5,117 bases of DNA, taken from the NCBI GenBank assembly GCA_014729595.1, contig WJJU01000453.1:1-5117 (forward strand), given 5' to 3'. Position numbers and translations under genes: made by a program. Of the stretch, positions 1 to 4,151 are shown one piece after another. Source of the DNA: Chitinivibrionales bacterium (GTDB lineage Bacteria; Fibrobacterota; Chitinivibrionia; Chitinivibrionales; WJMI01). The notes below the pieces were generated by a model. It was not told the DNA's origin. It was given only the letters and a program-made list of their open reading frames with translations, and made no database searches. Position 1 is the first letter of the stretch, and each line of letters starts with the position of its first letter.

Positions 1-2
1 AT

Positions 3-785
3 CCACGAGCCTTTGAGAGGCATGCCGTCGGTGTGGTCGGTACTCGCCGCCCGACCAATTACGGCGAACGAGCGACCGCGCATCTTGTGCGCGATTTGGT
101 GAAGCGGAATGTGACGGTGGTAAGCGGGCTTGCGTTGGGCATCGACGCGATCGCTCATCAGACATGTATCGACGGCGACGCAGTTACGATTGCCGTGTTG
201 GGATCGGGGATAGACCGGATTACACCCGCAACCAACCGGAAGCTCGGCGAGCGCATTCTGGAACGAGGAGCGATTATTTCGGAATTCCCCGTCGGCACTC
301 CCCCGGAGCCTTACAATTTTCCTCGTCGCAATCGTATTATCAGCGGGCTCTCGGCGGGGGTAATTGTTGTTGAAGCGGGCAGGCGCAGCGGTGCCTTGAT
401 CACGGCGCATTATGCGCTTCAGCAAGGAAGAGAAATTTTCGCTCTACCTGGCTCCATCTTTTCGCAACAAAGCGAAGGAACGTTTGAGCTTCTTCGCAAT
501 GGAGCCGTCCCGATTAGGAATGCGTGCGATGTGACTGAAGCAATTCGGGTAATCCCGGCACCTCCGCGTGTCTCAACCCCACAACGTACTATCCGGCCCG
601 CGGCGGAGTTACTTAGCGCCGGCGAACGAGCGGTCTTTGAACATATAGCGGACGAACCCCTTCGACTGGATCAAATCGCGGAACGGAGTACGCGTGTAAT
701 GTCCGAGCTTTTCGACATTCTTTTGAATCTTGAACTTAAGGGTCTGGTGCAACAGGTCGCCGGCCAACAGTTTGTGCGGGTATAG
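3..785 (+). CDS. dprA: DNA processing protein DprA, 5'-truncated by window edge
   Basis: DprA binds incoming or gapped single-stranded DNA and loads RecA onto it through SSB; it is cytoplasmic and needed for natural transformation where that exists. The frame is open to the left edge, so the GTG at 33 is internal and the true start lies outside. Of 260 visible residues, the Rossmann-like core carries VGTRRPTNYG (12-21), SGLALGIDAIAH (41-52), GSGID (67-71), FPRRNRIISGL (106-116), EAGRRSGALIT (124-134) and ALPGS (147-151), all hallmark DprA/Smf motifs. A C-terminal winged-helix domain follows at about 203-260. Family members are usually near 360-380 residues, so roughly 100 N-terminal residues, including any SAM/HhH domain, are missing. 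Two usual motif positions differ: ITPATN where YPxxN is common, and SEGTF where GTN is common. Both look tolerable. The stop is 2 bases before the next gene. Identification is firm; a role in transformation is not shown here. Confidence 0.97.
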   Translation, partial: PRAFERHAVGVVGTRRPTNYGERATAHLVRDLVKRNVTVVSGLALGIDAIAHQTCIDGDAVTIAVLGSGIDRITPATNRKLGERILERGAIISEFPVGTPPEPYNFPRRNRIISGLSAGVIVVEAGRRSGALITAHYALQQGREIFALPGSIFSQQSEGTFELLRNGAVPIRNACDVTEAIRVIPAPPRVSTPQRTIRPAAELLSAGERAVFEHIADEPLRLDQIAERSTRVMSELFDILLNLELKGLVQQVAGQQFVRV

Positions 786-787
786 CG

Positions 788-1084
788 ATGAAAATCGGCC
801 GGTGGATTATCGGTATCGTCGTTTTGGGATTTATCTGTTTTCTCTTTGCCGGTGATGAAGGGATCTTGGCGTTGCTCGGCTCACACCAACGTGTTCGACG
901 GATGGAGCGCGAGGTAAAAATGCTCAATCAAACTATCGATTCACTTGAAATCGAAATTGTGCGATTGAGAAAGGACACACTGTATATTGAGCGTATCGCC
1001 CGCGAAAAACTTGGTATGGCACGCAAGGACGAAACGGTATATAAATTTGTCGGTGAAAACAAAAAGGAAAAACGAGAACGGTAG
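788..1084 (+). CDS. ftsB: FtsB/DivIC-type septum formation initiator
   Basis: Small bitopic cell-division protein of the FtsB/DivIC (septum formation initiator) family, which joins FtsL and FtsQ/DivIB in the divisome. The 98-residue length fits the family. Visible parts are a short N-terminal cytoplasmic tail (MKIGR), one membrane segment at about 5-21, and a heptad-like coiled coil at about 33-64 rich in Glu, Leu and Ile. The family's C-terminal signature follows: YIERIAREKLGM (66-77), then DETVYKF (81-87). The tail is very basic and acidic (NKKEKRER). The start ATG is two bases after the dprA stop, with no clear Shine-Dalgarno sequence, so translation is probably coupled. The symbol follows the Gram-negative name; divIC would be equally valid. 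Location next to dprA rather than enolase, its common neighbour in proteobacteria, is notable. Confidence 0.88.
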   Translation: MKIGRWIIGIVVLGFICFLFAGDEGILALLGSHQRVRRMEREVKMLNQTIDSLEIEIVRLRKDTLYIERIAREKLGMARKDETVYKFVGENKKEKRER

Positions 1085-1087
1085 CGT

Positions 1088-1813
1088 ATGAGTTTCGCAA
1101 CTATTCGGCAGATTCGCACCAACGTGGTCGCGGGGGTCCTCCTTCTGATCCCTTTGGTCACGACATTATACGTTTTCTTCAGGCTTTTCACGCTTGTTGA
1201 TTCGATTCTCCCCTCGTTTTTTCATGTCATACTACCGTTCATGCCCGAAGAGTGGGTGCCGGGAGTAGGGGCGTTGCTGGTTGTGGTCATTGCCTATTTT
1301 GTTGGGCTGGGGGCTAAGAATTATGTGGGAAGAGTGGTTATCGATACGGGTAATGCGATCATTTCGAGCATTCCCATGCTCAACAAGCTCTACCTTGGCG
1401 TGCAGCAAGTACTTGATGCCGTCGTGAGCGGGAACAAGCGCCTCTTCGAAAAGGCGGTTCTGATTGAATACCCAAAAAAGGACAGCTATTGTGTGGCGTT
1501 CGTCACCTCGAAAACCATGGGAGAAATTCAGCGCAAAACCGCTTCCGACGTTGTCAGCGTTTTCGTGCCTACCACTCCGAATCCCACAAGCGGTTTTCTT
1601 TTATTTCTTCCCGAATCGCAGATCATCGAACTTGACATGAGTGTAGAAACCGCGGTAAAAACGGTGATGTCGGCCGGCATGGTAAACCCGGACCAGCTCA
1701 AACGAACCAATCACCGCTACGCAATTCCGCATCAACTAAAAAAATGGAACTGGCTTCGCATATTCCGGGGCGGAAACCGCGACGATATTATTGCGTCGGA
1801 TCCGCGGGATTGA
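1088..1813 (+). CDS. DUF502 family inner-membrane protein (COV1-like)
   Basis: Member of the DUF502 family, whose plant relatives are the COV1/LCV membrane proteins; the bacterial function is unknown. The protein has 241 residues. A short cytoplasmic start is followed by two membrane segments, about 13-33 and 58-76. Next comes the conserved stretch GNAIISSIPMLNKLY (about 88-102), a soluble beta-rich domain, and the family hallmark PTTPNPTSGFLLFLPES (161-177), with ELDMSVETAVKTVMSAG (181-197) after it. The C-terminus is basic then acidic, with no recognisable domain. It starts three bases after the ftsB stop; the best ribosome-binding candidate is a weak GAG about ten bases upstream. Tight packing with dprA and ftsB indicates one transcript. 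Family assignment is confident from the motifs; no biochemical role can be inferred, although cotranscription with a divisome gene suggests the envelope. Confidence 0.92.
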   Translation: MSFATIRQIRTNVVAGVLLLIPLVTTLYVFFRLFTLVDSILPSFFHVILPFMPEEWVPGVGALLVVVIAYFVGLGAKNYVGRVVIDTGNAIISSIPMLNKLYLGVQQVLDAVVSGNKRLFEKAVLIEYPKKDSYCVAFVTSKTMGEIQRKTASDVVSVFVPTTPNPTSGFLLFLPESQIIELDMSVETAVKTVMSAGMVNPDQLKRTNHRYAIPHQLKKWNWLRIFRGGNRDDIIASDPRD

Positions 1814-1861
1814 GTACGGGTGGTGTCGTTTCGATAGATCTTTTAGAGAAACATCGGCATT

Positions 1862-1892
1862 CCGCCCGATACGGGCAACCCCTTCCGGGCGG
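1862..1892. other. Mutually exclusive GC hairpins before recO
   Basis: CCGCCCG (1862-1868) can pair over seven bases with CGGGCGG (1886-1892), enclosing 17 bases. The same left arm can instead form a compact hairpin, GCCCG (1864-1868) with CGGGC (1872-1876), around a 3-base ATA loop. The two folds share one arm and exclude each other, an arrangement used by attenuators. There is no T-run after either fold on either strand, so neither is a standard intrinsic terminator. The element sits in the 141-base gap between the DUF502 gene and recO. The pairing is seen directly; any regulatory role is inference. Confidence 0.4.
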
Positions 1893-1954
1893 GCCGAACC
1901 TATTTGCGCTCCGGTTTGAATAAAAGACCGTGACGCCCGCCGATCCGCAATACC

Positions 1955-2713
1955 ATGACTGCCACCAAAACCCACGCTTACATACTCAAAGTTCTTCCTT
2001 TCCGCGAATCCAGTGCGATCGTGTATCTGTTCACTGAGTCAACCGGGCTGATTCACGGTGTTGCTCGCGGGATACGGAGTCGCAAACGGGGAGCGTCGAC
2101 ACTTCTGGAGCGCGGCCTTCTGGTGGAGACATTTGTCTACTTTCGACCCAACCGCGAGCTTCATACACTGGGAAACATAAGTGTACTCGAAGCGTTCCCG
2201 GAAACGCGCGCTTCATTACTCAGAACCGCTGTAAGGGATATTGCCTTCGAGGTTGCGCTTTCGGGCATAAAAGTATCGGACCCGCACCCCGAGCTTTTCG
2301 GCTTTTTCGCCAAATTTCTGCATTACCTCGAATCGTGCACCGAATCTCAAGCTTATCCCTTTGCGCTGTGGCGGTTCCTCCACCGGTTTCCCGCCTTGCT
2401 CGGATTCGCTCTCGGTCTGGAGCGGTGCATTGTGTGTGGAGACATTTTGCCTTCCGGCGGAGAGCTGGATATCGCCGCCGGCGGACTTCAATGCGCGAGC
2501 TGCGGCGTAAAGGACAAAACCAATCGATTCGTTTCCTCGGTCGTTATTGATACGTTGACCGGCCGAAAACGCGAAATTACCGAGATCCAAGAACAAAATA
2601 TTGGGCGCGATCTGCGACGCATTACGCGCCTCTTAACACATTTCTGTCGCTACCATTTCGAGATCCGCAACGATTACCGCTCACTTGCGTTTCTTGAAGA
2701 AATAGTCGAGTGA
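1955..2713 (+). CDS. recO: DNA repair protein RecO
   Basis: RecO works with RecR, and RecF where present, to displace SSB and load RecA at single-stranded gaps; it also anneals SSB-coated strands. The 252-residue length is typical. The N-terminal OB fold spans about 1-80 and includes AYILKVLPFRESSAIVYLF and GLIHGVARGIRSRKR, standard RecO landmarks. A helical domain follows. A zinc-ribbon-like module has four cysteines as C158-x2-C161 and C180-x2-C183; many but not all RecO proteins keep these. The C-terminal helix has RRITRLLTHFCRYHFE, close to the usual ending. ATG 1955 is the only sensible start: an in-frame TGA lies at 1931-1933 with no alternative between. No Shine-Dalgarno sequence is visible upstream. 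It is separated from the upstream operon by 141 bases and may have its own promoter. Confidence 0.95.
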   Translation: MTATKTHAYILKVLPFRESSAIVYLFTESTGLIHGVARGIRSRKRGASTLLERGLLVETFVYFRPNRELHTLGNISVLEAFPETRASLLRTAVRDIAFEVALSGIKVSDPHPELFGFFAKFLHYLESCTESQAYPFALWRFLHRFPALLGFALGLERCIVCGDILPSGGELDIAAGGLQCASCGVKDKTNRFVSSVVIDTLTGRKREITEIQEQNIGRDLRRITRLLTHFCRYHFEIRNDYRSLAFLEEIVE

Positions 2714-2725
2714 ATCGGTAACGCT

Positions 2726-3577
2726 ATGCCGAACGTGTCAGTCATCATACCGACCTACAACAGGGCTTCCGTCATTAAACGGGCAATCGAATCGGTACTT
2801 GCTCAGGATTATCGGGATTATGAGCTGATCGTCGTTGACGACGGTTCTTCGGATTCCGGCGGTCGGGTGATTGCGGGACTGCTTGGAGGAAACCCCAACT
2901 GTCAGTTCATTCGCCTCAACACCAATCATGGAGTCTCGTACGCGCGCAATACCGGTGTAAAGCATTCCCGTGGGACCTGGATTGCTTTCCTTGATTCCGA
3001 CGACCAGTGGTTCTCTTCAAAGCTCCGGAAACAGATCCTCTGGCTTGACGCCAACCCGGCATATCGTATCGCCCAAACCGAAGAACAGTGGATCCGCAAA
3101 GGGGAAAAGGTTAATCCTCCAGCAACGCACATCAAGCGAGCCGGTGACATATTCGCCGTTAGTCTTCAGCGCTGTATGATCACCCCCTCATCGGTAATCT
3201 TGCAGCGTACCTTATTCGATGAGTTCAAAGGATTCAACGAATCTCTCCCCGCCTGCGAAGACTACGATCTTTGGCTAAAGATCACCGCCCGATATCCGGT
3301 GGGACTTATCCCGGAGAAACTTATGATCCGCTATGGGGGGCACGAGGACCAGCTCTCGGCGTCGGTTATGGGACTCGATCGTTTTCGCATACGGGCTTTG
3401 TTGGATTTACTCAAAGGTAACCACTTGGATGCCCGAAAAAAGAGGCTGGTCGTAGACACGCTTGTAAAGCGGTGCTCGATTGTCGCGCAGGGCTATCGAA
3501 AACGCGATAATATTGAATTATATGAACGGTACCGTAAGATTGCGGCTACCGCTCGAGAATTCGGCGAGTTCCATTGA
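2726..3577 (+). CDS. Family 2 (GT-A) glycosyltransferase
   Basis: Cytoplasmic inverting glycosyltransferase that would transfer a sugar from a nucleotide donor to an envelope or lipid-linked acceptor; neither substrate can be read from the sequence. The protein has 283 residues. The GT-A nucleotide-binding region opens with VSVIIPTYNRASVIKRAIES (4-23), followed by ELIVVDDGSSD (33-43). NHGVSYARNTG (67-77) is followed by the metal-binding DXD-type motif LDSDDQW (89-95). The acceptor half has QTEEQWIRKG (117-126), ITPSSVILQR (152-161), the probable catalytic-base region LPACEDYDLWL (174-184) and GGHEDQLS (204-211). There is no signal peptide or membrane segment. The gene begins 12 bases after recO, with no strong ribosome-binding site, suggesting cotranscription with recO. 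It ends at the long convergent gap. The class is firm; the specific role is unknown. Confidence 0.93.
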   Translation: MPNVSVIIPTYNRASVIKRAIESVLAQDYRDYELIVVDDGSSDSGGRVIAGLLGGNPNCQFIRLNTNHGVSYARNTGVKHSRGTWIAFLDSDDQWFSSKLRKQILWLDANPAYRIAQTEEQWIRKGEKVNPPATHIKRAGDIFAVSLQRCMITPSSVILQRTLFDEFKGFNESLPACEDYDLWLKITARYPVGLIPEKLMIRYGGHEDQLSASVMGLDRFRIRALLDLLKGNHLDARKKRLVVDTLVKRCSIVAQGYRKRDNIELYERYRKIAATAREFGEFH

Positions 3578-3636
3578 TTCATACGGGTGGCCGTCTAAAA
3601 ATACGACCAAATGTACTTTGTCGCAAGCTTGCGCGA

Positions 3637-3731
3637 GTCGGCCTTGTGCGAGGAGTCCTCCCGTTTTGAGCCCGGGACCTTGGTATCGAACCAAGTTGAG
3701 GACTCAAGCGGAAGCGGAACAAAGCGCCGAC
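3637..3731. ncRNA. Candidate structured RNA with three-way junction
   Basis: The segment folds as nested helices. P1 pairs GTCGGCCTTGT (3637-3647) with 3719-3731 over 11 base pairs, with single-base bulges at 3721 and 3725. A 5 by 13 internal loop follows; its long side has the direct repeat AAGCGGAAGCGGA. P2 pairs GAGTCCTC (3653-3660) with GAGGACTC (3698-3705). Inside P2 are two hairpins: CCCG/CGGG (3660-3663 with 3673-3676) and CTTGG/CCAAG (3679-3683 with 3691-3695); C3660 is claimed by both P2 and the first hairpin. Read on the minus strand, the last loop is TTCGATA closed by G-C, a proper T-loop; on the plus strand it is not, which favours the minus strand. All pairs are Watson-Crick, so the strand is otherwise undecided. 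No known RNA family was recognised. Chance pairing remains possible. Confidence 0.33.
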
Positions 3732-3937
3732 CTTAAGCTCCGTTGTTAAGGACCCGGCGGTTCTCTCGGGCGGGTTCGATCCCACTAGACCTGAGTGTTG
3801 AAGAAGGGTACGATGTAGACGGTGATACTATTCAACTGAGCCATCGGCGTGAGCGATAACTACAAGGTCAAGGTAACACAATCACCGGCGCGGGCCCCGG
3901 GAAGCGTCCATTCACACCGTCCTAGTGTGGCTCTTTT

Positions 3938-3998
3938 GCGCCGCCGGCGCGAGCATGCTTGGGGCGGCAGCCCATCTTGGACTGCCGTGCTCTTCGGC
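3938..3998. other. Compound inverted repeat in a GC-rich block
   Basis: GAGCA (3951-3955) pairs with TGCTC (3988-3992), stacked directly on CGGCAG (3965-3970) pairing with CTGCCG (3982-3987). Together this gives 11 base pairs, contiguous on the right strand, with a nine-base bulge on the left. The apical loop has a possible extra CC/GG pair. Just left of it GCGCC/GGCGC (3938-3942 with 3946-3950) forms a small hairpin, or alternatively GCCG (3943-3946) can pair with CGGC (3995-3998) to extend the outer stem. There is no T-run after it on either strand. High GC makes chance pairing easier here than at 3637-3731. Confidence 0.3.
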
Positions 3999-4151
3999 CC
4001 TCATGGTTTTCGGGTCCCCTCCCCGCCTCTCGCTTGAATACCGAGGAACTTTTGCAACGATGGGGTTACCTTAACCGCGATTCGCGCGGGCTGTTTGAAA
4101 AGTCGTTACGGTGCCCAAAAAACAGTCCGTCTCAATGAATAATGCGTATTC

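Larger units (their letters stand above)
3578..4151. other. Long convergent intergenic gap without a convincing gene
   Basis: This 574-base stretch separates two converging genes. I find no gene I can support. The reading frames are short, lack ribosome-binding sites and match no family I recognise. GC is uneven: 3901-4020 is about 64% by hand count, against about 48% in the coding samples. Inverted repeats are frequent: a perfect palindrome CGCAAGCTTGCG (3622-3633), CCTTAA/TTAAGG (3731-3736 with 3746-3751), CGGTGAT/ATCACCG (3820-3826 with 3881-3887), GTTGAA/TTCAAC (3797-3802 with 3831-3836), CACAC/GTGTG (3913-3917 with 3925-3929) and GGTTA/TAACC (4064-4068 with 4072-4076). No hairpin is followed by a T-run good enough to call as a terminator for either gene. 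On the minus strand a T6 run (4117-4122) lacks a preceding stem. Confidence 0.7.

Noticed and set aside
1810..1838. A promoter with TTGAGT and GATAGA spaced by 17 bases ahead of recO
   Set aside because: Only four of six and three of six consensus matches; such pairs are common by chance.
3648..3718. Integron attC site, suggested by TCAAGCGGA-like sequence
   Set aside because: No paired R' and R'' boxes with the required GTTRRRY/RYYYAAC arrangement.
3480..3749. A plus-strand frame overlapping the end of the glycosyltransferase
   Set aside because: Starts inside a well-supported gene in another frame and has no protein-like motifs.
3579..3785. A 68-residue minus-strand frame
   Set aside because: Arg/Pro/Ser-rich chance composition, no start signal, and it coincides with the inverted-repeat segment.
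3637..3793. A tRNA gene on either strand built around the T-arm-like sequences
   Set aside because: On the minus strand a 7-base acceptor partner at class II distance (CCGGGTC with GTCCCGG) has a mismatch, and no D-arm or anticodon arm fits. On the plus strand the T-stem has only two good pairs and no acceptor partner exists.
3849..4037. A 62-residue plus-strand open frame
   Set aside because: No ribosome-binding site, arginine- and proline-rich composition typical of a chance frame in GC-rich DNA, no recognised family, and two other frames are equally open there.
3925..4074. A 49-residue hydrophobic open frame from GTG, resembling a small membrane protein
   Set aside because: The hydrophobic stretch arises in the GC-rich block overlapping the compound stem; there is no ribosome-binding site and no recognisable homologue.
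3578..4151. RNase P RNA, tmRNA, SRP RNA or 6S RNA
   Set aside because: The conserved cores I would expect, such as the RNase P GAGGAAAGTC segment, the SRP GGAAGCAGC loop or the tmRNA 5' GGATTCGAC segment, are absent on both strands.
4117..4151. Intrinsic terminator for the RND gene using the T6 run on the minus strand
   Set aside because: The bases before the T-run form no stem; the only nearby hairpin (GAATA/TATTC, 4137-4151) is AT-rich and separated from it.
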